Source: Pseudisothecium myosuroides
Lineage: Eukaryota > Streptophyta > Bryopsida > Hypnales > Lembophyllaceae
Length of the DNA: 64,000 nt
NCBI GenBank assembly: GCA_951799445.1
Contig: OX637296.1
Span: 22,630,001-22,694,000, forward strand
Direction: 5' to 3'
The translations under genes were made by a program, and so were the position numbers. Below are positions 37,070 through 47,241 of this stretch, piece after piece; the first letter of the stretch is position 1, and each line of letters opens with the position of its first letter. The notes under the pieces were generated by a model. The model had not been told where the DNA came from and did not search any database. It worked only from the letters and a program-made list of their open reading frames with translations.

Positions 37070-37345
37070 TCAATTCTTCTGGCTAACTTTGACCTGTCTG
37101 CCAATTTTATTGCAAAACTGATATTCTTCACACATGAAATCCAGGATGTTGAAAAAGTGGTTAAGATTCTGATACACATCCCAGTGAGCTGGTGTACGCA
37201 CCATATCAGACATTCCAACCCAGCACCTCCAAAATCTGTCACCAAATGTGTGGGCAGACAATTTTGCATTGGAAGTTTGAAAGACAAAGGCATGTTTCCA
37301 TGCACGCTGCAGATGGAATTTCGACTATTTCCGTCGCACGTCACC
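37070..37345 (-). pseudogene. Protein-like stretch of unknown family
   Basis: On the minus strand a frame of about 85 codons (from about 37323 down to 37070) is rich in Trp, Phe, His and Cys (AHTFGDRFWRCWVGM, then HWDVYQNLNHFFNILDFM), a composition unlike random AT-rich DNA. An in-frame TAG lies just upstream, and there is a possible splice donor CAG|GTCAAAG near the 3' end. I do not recognise the family; it may be an exon or transposase remnant. The overlapping plus-strand frame is probably a shadow. Confidence 0.3.
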
Positions 37346-38634
37346 GTTTCTTATTCTGACGAAGGGCTTGCATGGGTAGATTCGTCATCCTTTTGGTGTG
37401 ATAAAAATTAATAAGTTATAAGTTAAGCTGCAACATAACAGATCATGTGATCCCCACCTGAAGGTTCACCAATTGAAAGAGAATGATCCTACACAGGCTC
37501 CCCCACATCCATCACCCATGTGACTCTGCCTCCAAGGGTGTCAGAAGGCAAAAGAAAGTGGACAAGCTAACTTAAGTTATTAGCAAGGCCCTCTGTCCCA
37601 AACGATCATGGAAGTTGGAGAGTTTTCGGCGGGTGTTAAGTTAAGTTCATAGAGAAAAAATGAAAGACCTTGCTTCCCAACAAGTAAAGGAGTTGCTTTT
37701 GAAGAGTGTTTTGCCCTCTGTACGGCAAAAACGGACTTCAAAGATCCTTCAATGGAGTCTTAACCTAATAATTATTAGCTTGTGACATTCATTTGTGCAC
37801 AGACACTGTCGAAAACGTTTTTTCCCTTGCCATTATGGTGCTCCCTTTTTTTCGTGGCTGTCTGCAATCTTTTGTATTCATCAAGCTTGATTTCTAGCTC
37901 TCACCCCCAGGCGGTCGCATTGCTTGTGATTCCACTGTGTACTACAGTGTTCTCATGTGTATTTGGAAAGCCAGACGCTCAATACAAATGGAACTGGTAA
38001 AATTAATAGCTGTTACAACTGGATGGACATATACGGTCCACAAATGAATTCACTTCCACTACATAAACATTCTTGAATACTGCTGGCAAACTAGGTGCCT
38101 TTACTACATCCAAACTTAAAGGGACCTTGCCAACACTACTCATCAAAAATCTCTGACCATCTCATCTCTTGCATTGAATTGAAAGCCATCTTTATCAATC
38201 TGGCAGCTTTGTCGATGGAATAAATCCACAGACAATACCTTTGAAGAAGAGCCCAAGACATGTCATGTAGCACTGGACATACATATGTTGTGTGTGTTTT
38301 AATTTAAGTATACTGAGGTACTATGAAGTCGTAAGACCAGCATAATGAAAGAGTTTGTGTGGGGGTAGTTTTACTAACTACGCCAGACGGATGCACAGAT
38401 GATGAGTGCTGTTTGAATGACTATGACTATGATCTGCGCACGGTTAGTGCTGAGGTTCTACTGAATGTCTGGCCAGATTGATATGCACAAGGGGTGTGAA
38501 AGTCTTTTCAAAATAATTGAACCTTAGCTTGTTTCTGAAGAAGAGAATCTTACTGATTGACGTGGTTGAAAGTACTCTGGTATCAGTCTTGTTCTCCACT
38601 CTACTGTACTTCCATTTTCCAGGTTGATTCTCTT
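37346..38634. other. Gene-like base composition but no confident exon
   Basis: GC content is higher than in the transposon-rich areas. A short hydrophobic frame at 37782-38000 has no support. The phrase TGGTATCAG at about 38578 recalls an LTR primer-binding site, but no LTRs flank it. Confidence 0.35.
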
Positions 38635-39027
38635 ATGTCAGCAGCAGCGTCTATTGTACGCAATACCAGACCATGGAAGTTGAGATACCGTAGTTTGAAG
38701 GTCACATGTTCACACACAGACAGCCAGATCCCTGTGGAGATTATTCACAAGGGGAGGTTGTCAGAGTGTGTCCCTACAGGAGGCGATTTGGGTGGTGGAG
38801 GATTTGAAAACTGGATCCCACAACTTGAAATCCCTCAAAATCTCAAAGAGGCCCAATTTAGAAAGAATATGAAGGCGGAGTTCGTGTCACCCCTAACAAC
38901 CCTAAACAGTAATTTTCTCAATGATCTCAAATCTCAAGGGACAAGTGGACTTCCACAATCTAGAAAGATGGAGAACAATCTTCCGCAGCGTCTCAAGGAG
39001 CGGAATCAGGGGATACAGGGGAGTTGA
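38635..39027 (+). CDS. Hypothetical protein or exon, unknown function
   Basis: An open frame of 130 codons from the ATG at 38635 to a TGA at 39027 (the frame is open back to 38557). The ATG lies just after a plausible splice acceptor (TTCCATTTTCCAG, ending near 38622), so translation could also come from an upstream exon. The product would be basic and polar: an N-terminal Ser/Ala/Arg-rich segment, a Gly-rich loop (GGDLGGGGFENW) and a Gln/Asn/Lys-rich C-terminus. No domain is recognised and no gene continues clearly downstream. It lies upstream of the LHC 3'-end repeats, converging with that gene. Confidence 0.35.
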   Translation: MSAAASIVRNTRPWKLRYRSLKVTCSHTDSQIPVEIIHKGRLSECVPTGGDLGGGGFENWIPQLEIPQNLKEAQFRKNMKAEFVSPLTTLNSNFLNDLKSQGTSGLPQSRKMENNLPQRLKERNQGIQGS

Positions 39028-39970
39028 CTCATCTAGTCAAGCGTGGGATCATTCTTCAATTTGAAAAGATACGAGAACAGGTGCACAACATTTATAGAAC
39101 AGATTCAGTTGGGTACGTTTGAAATCCCAGAATAGTGGCCTTGATCCTTGGAATGTTCTTCGTTGTGACCAATCCATTTCATTTTGTTCGGAATGCAGAT
39201 TAGCTCCATGAAATCCCAGATCGATATATGTCCTTTGGATCCTTCTTTGTGTAAAACTGTCAAGGTAACTTCACCTGTAAGAATTGCTGACCTAAGTGCA
39301 ACACATCTTGGGGAAATGTAGATTTTGATTCTGAAATCTTGGTGCCATCGCATTCTGTGCCCAAATTAGGTCGCAATTCGACTTCCAAGTGGGACTACAA
39401 CCTTATGTGAAACAAGAGAAGATGTGTCGTGCTTGATCCCCCTCCTTCGCCAGTAATTCGTAGCTGCAAAAGATCCAACTAGGGTTGGATCCTTCTTCTT
39501 GAGGATATTATTCATACTTGAAAAATGCTGTGAGCATATCTTGTGGTTTCCATTCATCTTGCCGTGCAACACTCGTGGTGCAGTACTTAATTCTCTAGAC
39601 AGGTAACGTATATGAGGAGATTTTTTCATCAAGATCTGAATCTAGCGTGGGTTTCAAATTTCCTTGTAGCAGTTAGCAAGTTCAACCACATCCACTCTCA
39701 AATTTGGAAACCAGTTAGAGTAGTTCACGGTGAATACCAAATATCTGCCATAATCTACCAAACATTCCATTTTTTAATCTCTAGTCACAAATCTCCTCAA
39801 TCCTTGAATGAGAACTTGTTTGCATTCCTAGGGATGATATGCTCTTTGATACGAGGATACCAAAAGAGAATCAGAATAGGTTCAACTTTCACTGATGCAT
39901 GTCAGAGAAACTACCGAATGTTATGAAAGCTGCAATTGCATATGTCAAACACCATCTTTACACAATCAAT
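39028..39970. other. Intergenic, small frames only
   Basis: Frames of 82-104 codons on both strands (39105-39353, 39366-39632, 39612-39926) lack motifs. GC is moderate. No convincing splice structure. Confidence 0.4.
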
Positions 39971-39974
39971 TTGC

Positions 39975-40857
39975 CATATTTGCAGGGCAATGAATACATT
40001 TTAATCCCATATGATACAATCAACTACTCAACACACATTCTAGAGGATTTCCTCACCTCGCAAAAACTAATAGATCGCTTATAGCTTACACACCCCGAAA
40101 ATCAACGTAGTTGTGGAAGTGATCGTGAAAGTGTGGCAAGCGTGCAGAGTATTGTACAGTACAGAAGGCCATAGTTAACAGAAAGAAATGTAAGTATATG
40201 TATACTGATCCCATAATAATGGAACAAGTAGAAGCATAACTACACAACAAGCAAACACCCACTATCCACAAAGGATTTCCTCATCTCTCAAATCAAATCC
40301 TTCTACAGTAGATCGCTTATAGCCCCTTCAGATTTAGGTGCGAGAGAAGCCGAGATGGAGAGCCTTAATTTTATTAGTAGAAATGATACAACTGCAGCTT
40401 AATCATTAGATTTACGTTCTGAGTCTAGTACTCGTCATAGCCACAGCAGTGTGAAGTCCATGCACATGTGTTTGTCTAAGAGGTAGAAACGTAAGAAAAT
40501 ATATGTATATTAATCCCACAATAATGATACAATCAGCAAGTTCCGTACGCAACCAGCAAACACCCTTAATCTACGGAGGATTTCCTCATCACTCAACTCA
40601 AATACTAATTTTATTTGTAGAAACGATTTAACATCATTAGATTCGGTTCTGAGTACCGTGCATGTCATGCCCATGGCAGTGTGAAGTTCATGTACATGTG
40701 TTTGTCGACTGATTTAATTAGCAGGTAGAAATATAAGGAAATTTACGTATATTAATCCCATAATAATGATACAATCAGCACGTTCCGCACACAACCAGCA
40801 AACACCACAATCTACAGAGGATTTCCTCATCTCAATAAAAAATTAACACGTCTAAGC
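39975..40857 (-). repeat. Four diverged tandem copies of the LHC 3' end/3' flank
   Basis: The block containing TAATCCCATAATAATGATAC, then ACCAGCAAACACC, then GAGGATTTCCTCATC occurs next to the LHC stop (40745-40850) and again at about 40500-40600, 40195-40290 and 39990-40060. Spacing is about 240-310 bp. The 40085-40140 portion also resembles the last LHC codons (minus-strand HFHDHFHNY against NFHDYF). This looks like repeated unequal duplication of the 3' end of the gene. Confidence 0.7.
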
Positions 40858-43758
40858 TTAGATCTGGAAGTAGTCGTGGAAGTTCTGAATGGGACTGACG
40901 CCCGTAATCGCGCCCTGCGCAAACAGACCCGCCATCGCCATCATCGCCAACCTCCCATTCTTAATCTCCTTCACCTTCAGCTCTGCCAAAATCTCCGGAT
41001 CAGAAGCAAATCCCAAAGGATCGAACTTCTTCCCGCCAGGGTAGAACGCGTCCGTGCCTTCGGGAACAAATTTAACACGCGCCGCTTCCGCCAACCCCAT
41101 CAACAACGCCTGCAACCAAAAAAACTCGCACAAAATTCTCACAAATTCTCACAAATCTCGTTACAGTGTAGCGAAAGCACCGATCAATAGTATCAATTTG
41201 TAATCAGAAGTGAAGAAAGCGAAAGAGAATGAAACTCGAACTAGAGTTCGAGAATCTATCAAGAGATTGAGAATCTAACAAGAGATTAATGAAGGGCTTG
41301 CCTGGGTGACAGCAACGGCGAACAAACTGTGCGCGTTGATAAATCCGGGTACGCCAAGGTAGTCGATTCCAGAATCGGAGAAGATTTGTGCGCCCGTCTT
41401 GAACCAGACTGGTTCATATCCGGGCACGGGATTAGGGTTAATAAGCTCCGGGGCCAGGCATCCCACGATACCCAACATCGCCCAGCGCCCGTTCATGAGC
41501 TCCTGCAAGCACAACGCATTTTTCTCACACACGTTAGCAAAATTTCCCAAAATTTCTGAAAACTGTGAGAAATGTGGTGTTGGAATTTCTGTTGCTGCGG
41601 ATTGCTGTGGATTTTTGAAGATTTCGAAGGCTGAAAGATGTTATTAGATTTCCGAAATGCACTCATGGTAGTAAAATTCCCCAAAAATTCTGGAAATGTG
41701 GTGTGAAATGTGGTGTTAGAAAATCAGTTGTTGAGGAATGTCGAAGCTTTTGAAAGCTGGGCTAGCTTGCCTGGGAGCGCAGGCGTGCGAATCTCTTGGG
41801 CAGTCGGACGAGCTTGAAGATGTCGCAGCCATAATCGCCTGGAAACTCGCCCGTGAGATAGTCCGGGACGTCTTTGGGTTGCGTGAAGGGGCCTTTCCAG
41901 AGGGGTCGGTTGGGTCCGTAGTAGAAGTCGCGGGCGTCTGTGCCTGGGGCTACGGAGCGCCCGTATTCTTGGTACCAACCTGCGGCGCCGACCAAGTTTT
42001 GGATGGAATCCACGGCGCTATCCACGGCGCTGTCCGCTGCTGCGAGGGGTTTAGACGTCGGCGTTTCCTCGACGGCGGTGGCGGCGGATTTGACTTCTTC
42101 TTTGGCTTCGGTGGCCACCTGGAAAAATACAAGCTCATGTGCGTCAGATCGAATGATGCGCGAGATGATTCACTGATCGACTTGTGTGCTTGAATTCGAC
42201 GTGCATGGAAATTTCTCGTGCTCTATCAGTGTGAACTGTGAGTATGTGCTGTGAGTATATTTTTGAACCTCATGTATTAGTGAAAGTGCGCAGTTCAGTC
42301 CTCCGGACAAACCTCCGATCTATACCTGTGCTAGTTTTCAAAACTCTCGGAGCTTGAACATCACAGTTTTGGCAGTCGGAAACACTCCATTTTAACGAAA
42401 AATGACCGTCTGGACAAGATGGATTTTCAGACTGTCTGCAGTGAGTCTGGGGATGGTGTTACTGCGTTACGTGTATGTATACTATAAATGACGTTCAACA
42501 CAGCTATACAAGATGTTAGAATCAGCGAAGAGGCAGAGAGGCTACAGGTGGATCCCCTAACGACGTGTTCATGTCTTCAAGGTGCTATGTTCCCGACCTT
42601 GCTCCTACAACACGTGCGAAGGAAGTGGTGACTTCGCAGATCGGCCGTGACCATGGCCGCCCGAGAAAATCGACAGAGATGTCCGTGTGCGTGAGACATG
42701 TAGACCTCGAAATCAATCGATCGTGGACGCTAAGTATGTTGAGTCGTTGCTCTTTACCGAGCACCTTGTCAGTCGTAGATCTACAATTATGGTGATGTTC
42801 AAAATTTAGGCAGTTTCTTTACTGCAACTTTCATTTGGAAAAAGCTATAACTGGTGCAGCCAAACGAGTATGGAAGCATCCGACTCTTCGAATGTAGTCA
42901 TCGTCATGACCAACGCACCGTACATAAACCTCATGTTCGTTAAAATGGCGAATATTTGAGATTTCGGCACAGTTTCAATTCCTCACCCGGCTGGAACATC
43001 AAACCTACATCGTCCTAGTCTTTAAAACTTCGGGCATAGAAATCACAATCCTGGCGCTCGCTCTAAGAAATGCCATTTCAACCCAAATAACCATGTTAAA
43101 AAAAATTCTGACTGCATGCCAAGCACCCAGTCACATTTTTCCAAACTCAAGGATGAAAGTCCATGTTTGACACGGTCACTGAAAATCTTACTTTCCTGGA
43201 AATGTCGGATTTCCGTGACAACAGAGCAGTTCAAATTGCCCGATTGAAACCTCACAGCAGAGGAATCCAAAACATCTGTAGATCCAATTCCGTAGCGCAC
43301 CTATGCAATTTCACAGCTTCAGCAAGGAATTTCGGTCTCTATTTCATGCTCAAGATGTGAAATTCCATAGTTGCACCCCCGACTTCGATTTATAGACTTC
43401 TTGGAATCCTCTACGGGCAGATCTACAGTATTCCTAGTTTTTAAAGCTCCAGCTACTCGGACGACAGAGCTCCAGCGAACTAAACCACGCCATTTTCACG
43501 AATAAAACCGTCAAAACAGACTTCATCAAAAGAAAGTAAGTACAGAAACAAACTAAAAAGATCGATATGAACTCTCACCTCTTGCACGGCAGTGGCGACA
43601 TCGCCCGCAGCTTTAGAGACATCCGGGGTGCCCTCGTCCTTGGCGGCTCTGCAGATCCATGCATTTGATGACCCCTGCGACTTGAAAAGGGAAGTTCGTC
43701 GGGCACCAGGGACCGCAGCCCCCAGCTGAAGCGTCATCGACGCCATAGCAGCAGCCAT
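40858..43758 (-). CDS. Chlorophyll a/b-binding protein (LHC), Lhcb-type variant
   Basis: Light-harvesting antenna protein of the thylakoid membrane. Coding exons on the minus strand: 43758-43579, 42118-41771, 41502-41302, 41109-40858 (60+116+67+83 codons, stop included in the last). All junctions are in phase, giving 326 aa. The ATG (context GGCGATGGCT) begins a Ser/Ala/Arg transit peptide ending near residue 37. Residues 38-120 form an unusual Ala/Glu-rich extension. [11 protein letters not shown] (147-157) precedes helix B with the ExxNxR motif (E177, N180, R182). Helix C carries E251. FDPLGF (272-277) precedes helix A with ExxNxR (E291, N294, R296). LHCII-type proteins have His where N180 lies; Asn is typical of Lhca3, Lhca4 and the moss Lhcb9. 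The loop [19 protein letters not shown] is Lhcb (LHCII/CP26) like. Introns 2 and 3 start with GC. The exact subfamily is uncertain. Confidence 0.9.
41110..41301 (-). other. LHC intron 3 with a GC-AG boundary
   Basis: The donor reads CACCCAG|GCAAGC and the acceptor GGTTGCAG|GCG. No GT near the junction keeps the frame and the conserved protein sequence as well. Confidence 0.75.
41503..41770 (-). other. LHC intron 2 with a GC-AG boundary
   Basis: The donor reads CTCCCAG|GCAAGC, identical over nine bases to the intron 3 donor; the acceptor is TGCTTGCAG|GAG. The protein alignment across the junction has exactly the spacing of other LHC proteins. Confidence 0.75.
42119..43578 (-). other. LHC intron 1, GT-AG, 1,460 bp
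   Basis: The donor CAAGAG|GTGAGAG and acceptor TTTTTCCAG|GTG keep the frame within the N-terminal extension. The intron is GC-moderate and contains no recognised mobile element or gene; the 42565-42795 and 43163-43360 frames inside are on the other strand and unsupported. Confidence 0.7.
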
Positions 43759-44980
43759 CGCCGAAGAAAAATCTGCAAAAACTCTGAAGACACAAAAATG
43801 ATCGGAGCTAATTCGCTTGCGGAACGTGAGCTTGTGTAACCAAAGTGTGCTTGGAAGGCGATCTCGAGCCGGCAACTGCGGTACTGCCAGCCCTGATCAG
43901 TCCACTTTGAAGACTGATCGAGGCTCGCTGCACCACAAATCGAACTGGAGATGAACGGCGCATGTCGACTGGTGCACGGGATAGTCCCGCCTTGCCATTG
44001 GTCGCATAATTACTGTACCTCTTCAGCGGAATCACAATGAAAATTTCCACGTAGTACTTACCCCTGGGCTCGTTCTAAAATAAGAAGAAATGATCAGAGG
44101 TAATTGTAATTAGTTTTAAGGTTTTTTTGAAGGAAAGGCAAGGCAATTCACTAATTCCAATGTAAGGAACATCCAAGAGCACAGAGCCCCACCCACCAAG
44201 CCAGATTCTAATTAGAAACATGAACTGAAAGGTCTTTGGTGCTCATTTTGTGAGCTGCAGGAAATCGGTAGAATGTAGGCAGAGTGTTCTTTCTAGTACT
44301 AGAATATATCCTTATGGTACATGTGATAAAGCTTTTCGAAGGGGAGGTTTTTCCTCACGTGTATTACCAAGGTACACTCTTGTCACTGAATGTACAAACT
44401 TGACACATTTTGACTAAATGGAGTACTTTGTCCTGTTAAGAAGTAGCTACAGTAGCTTAGATAGTACCACTTTGAGAACTTACTGATGTCAATGTGGTAA
44501 TTAAGAGATAGAGAAATCGGTTTATTTCAATATCTTGTGAATCAGCTGAATGGATCGTGGTCTGCAACTCACCGATCCAGAGAGTGGTATGTACGAAGTT
44601 GAAGCTTTTGTCTCAAATCAATGAGGGGTGTGGAGAGCAAGCGCCAGAGAAAATATTATTCGAAAGTTTTGGATCTGGTTCCTTCTTTCCTTCTATATAT
44701 TAAGCTTAGGGTGGGTGGGTTCAGAACCTGGTGGAGGATTAATTAATGGATTCCTCCCAGTCTTGAAAAAGCAACGACTGTAATAAGTTTGAAAGTCTGT
44801 AAAGACGAGATTTTTGCTTGCACTCCTTGCACAGGAACGCACACTCTCTCCCCTCCACTGCACAGTCCTTGCACACTAGTGCACACAGTTTCCACACTCT
44901 CCCACAGTTCGACAACACTCCGGTGATAAGAGACTTGAAGGAACCCTGGATAACATCGCAGTCAGAGGCGCAGCCAATGG
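43759..44980 (-). promoter_or_regulatory. LHC 5' leader and promoter region
   Basis: A TATA-like CTTAATATATAG (minus strand, 44704-44693) lies about 935 bp above the ATG. Farther upstream are GATAAGA (about 44932), the I-box-type motif of light-regulated plant promoters, and a CCAAT at about 44973. The long leader has good splice signals: donor GGATCG|GTGAGT at 44573/44572, acceptor TTCTTATTTTAG ending at 44075, donor CCAGGG|GTAAGT at 44062/44061, and a possible acceptor TGTGTCTTCAG near 43792. Leader introns are therefore likely but unproven. Overlapping small frames (43808-44050, 44739-45059) are probably not genes. Confidence 0.45.
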
Positions 44981-45254
44981 GCGCTTGTCGCTGGACCTTC
45001 TTGCTTGGGGATTGGTGGAAATATTCGGTTGCTTCCTTCAGTTGCCCTTCCTTGTTCATAATTCATCAGTTGGCTGGAAGTTCAGTTAGCGTGAATTGCA
45101 ATCCCAAGTCATGCACAGACAAAGTCACACAATTTGTCAAACTAGTAAAATAGTATAGGCCGGAGTATTACTATACTCACTGGACCGAATTCATACAAAA
45201 CTAACTTTTTTTAGTGACACTGATCTCTAGGTGATGCTAATCCTCCCTAATTAA

Positions 45255-45421
45255 CCCTTTACTTCCTAAGAAGCCCAAATTGGGCCTCACATTTTTTTAG
45301 CAATTTTGAAGAGTTTAAAAACTAATGATATAATAAAATTTTCCATTTAGATTATACTCTTTATTATATGATCAATCAAAGTTGGCAATTTAAAATCATG
45401 AATTCTTAAGGAAGTAAAGGG
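45255..45421. mobile_element. Small TTAA-flanked piggyBac-like MITE (F3), 167 bp
   Basis: TTAA at 45251-45254 and 45422-45425. Inverted ends CCCTTTACTTCCTAAGAA and, reversed, CCCTTTACTTCCTTAAGAA match over 13 perfect bases and beyond with one gap. The body is unrelated to F1 and F2 by eye. Confidence 0.8.
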
Positions 45422-45425
45422 TTAA

Positions 45426-46014
45426 GCTTACTTCAGGGCATGTGAATATGGTGCATTCAAACACTATCAACATAATTTGGTGCCAATCTCTGTGCCAACT
45501 CAATATCAAAGTGATTGGAAAAATGACTTTGAAATGGTCTCTGTTGTCAAAAAGGCATCAAAATAATCTGGCCCAACTTTTTCTAATGTAGTGATGCTTA
45601 AAATTTAAATTGGATGTATTTTTATAGTGCATTGCAATGTCAATTGATTTGTCCTATCAGTGAGTGTGACACTAATTTACCAAGGTTACATTGTTTGCAA
45701 AATTATTAAATTAGTGTAGATTGAAATACTATTGTATTGCATCAATTTCCAAATTCTTTAATGTTTTGGTATGACAAATTTTTTAGGTGACACTGATCCT
45801 TGTAATTGTTGAAGCTAATTTTTTTTATAATGATAGTATTTTTACAACGCTTTGAAATGTACATTGATTTGTCCTATTACTTTGTGTGACACTAATTTAC
45901 CAAAATCATGGGCATTGTATGGTTATGGTGCACTAGTTTTTTTTCTCGCAAAGCATTTTTTTTTCTTAGTTTTACGATCTTCAAAATTTCAAAACATCTA
46001 TACCTTAAGATAGG
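45426..46014. other. AT-rich with a weak internal duplication, no gene
   Basis: CATTGATTTGTCCTATnA and GTGTGACACTAATTTACCAA recur at about 45640-45690 and 45850-45905, suggesting an old tandem or dispersed repeat of about 210 bp. Confidence 0.45.
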
Positions 46015-46044
46015 TTGTTTGTTTTGTTTTGTTTTGTTTGTTTG
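46015..46044. repeat. (TTTTG)n microsatellite
   Basis: GTTTT/GTTT units. Confidence 0.8.
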
Positions 46045-46055
46045 TCATGTTGAGA

Positions 46056-46375
46056 TCTCCTGGACCGTGCGTCCCTCGGAGGCGTGCTTGGTACCGTCGG
46101 AAAGCCCTCGGGGAGGAGGGGTGCATGGGCTTGGTTTTGTGGCGTTTGGACCCACGGTGCAAAAGTTATGGATTTTTGAGTTATTTTTGGATCTTAAATT
46201 ATGCTAAATTATGTATCTTTTGAACCGTGAGTCAAATTATCACGTTCTTGGTACCGTTGGAAAGCCCTCGGCCAAGAGGGGTGCCCGGGCTTTGTTTCGT
46301 GGTGTTTGGACCCACAATCCGAAAATTATGGATTTTTTAGTTATTTTTGGTTTAAAAAATGACTTTTACTTTTGT
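46056..46375 (+). repeat. 160-bp tandem dimer
   Basis: CTTGGTACCGTCGGAAAGCC at 46087 recurs 160 bp later (46247, one difference), followed in both by GGGGTGC, GTTTGGACCCAC and TTATGGATTTTT. The second half of each unit is AT-rich. The short frames across it come from the repeat. Confidence 0.8.
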
Positions 46376-46680
46376 TTTGGTTGTGGCAACAGCACAGGGC
46401 TACACTAGTCACTCATTAAATTGTGACTTACTATAATTTTGCAATCTTTTTTTACATACTGGTAGATAGAACATTTTGTCAATTATTTATAAACAATTTG
46501 AAATTTTGAATTTTTTTTAATATAGTTAAATTAACGCTTTAATAAATGATTAGTGCATTATTACATTGTCTTGATGCACTCTAAAATCTAGAAAAGGACC
46601 AAAAAAAGAAGGTTGTCAATGAAGTTTTTAATTCTAAATTTTTATAATAGACAAATATGTGCAATGAAATCATCAAATAG

Positions 46681-46711
46681 TTTTAGTTTTAGTTTTAGTT
46701 TTAGTTTTAGG
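46681..46711 (+). repeat. (TTTTAG)n microsatellite
   Basis: Five hexamer units. Resembles, but is not, the plant telomere heptamer TTTAGGG. Confidence 0.85.
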
Positions 46712-47241
46712 TTAAAAAAATTTGATATTAATATTTATTAGATGATTCATTACTTCTCTATTTTATAAATGGTTTTGATGATTTTGGTTTTGGGACATAA
46801 TTTAGAATTTAAATCTTAGGTGGACTTTGTAATGAAAACTCAAATATAAATTATAAATAATTGGGATGTTTTTAACCTCAAAGTATTGTTGTTGTTTGAT
46901 CAAAGTACTATTAAATCACATGTTTCAAAATTCTATGTCTTTACAATAAATATATTATTTTGACAAATTAGAACTTCAATCCTCTCTTTATTTATACTTA
47001 AGTATGAAATTAACTCCTTTGAATTTTGTAATAGTAAAATGTTAAACATTTTCAACCACATCTAAGAACTAAGATAACCAAAATTTAGTATGGTGTTGCC
47101 ATCAATCCTATTGGATGTCATGACACAAGGAATGGTCATGCAAGCATTGTGCACAATAAGAGCTACAACGAAAATGACGTTGGAGACTAATGTAGGTCAT
47201 TTTGTGCACGTAGGCTTTAATATCTCTTTGCACCTTAAAGT
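46712..47241. other. AT-rich, nothing recognised
   Basis: No frames or repeats of note. Confidence 0.5.

Noticed and set aside
38575..38590. TGGTATCAG resembling an LTR primer-binding site
   Set aside because: Only nine bases match, and no LTR pair surrounds it.
39975..40857. CRISPR-like regularly spaced repeats
   Set aside because: Repeats are long, diverged and include the spacers; they derive from the LHC 3' end in a plant-type genome.
41738..42193. 151-aa plus-strand frame over LHC exon 2
   Set aside because: Shadow of the minus-strand exon, whose translation matches LHC proteins.
44739..45153. Cys-rich 106-aa minus frame and the overlapping 111-aa plus frame
   Set aside because: They overlap each other in the LHC promoter region, lack motifs and are inflated by repeated TTGCACA/CACTC phrases.
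46681..46711. Interstitial telomere repeat
   Set aside because: The unit is TTTTAG, not TTTAGGG, and has only five copies.
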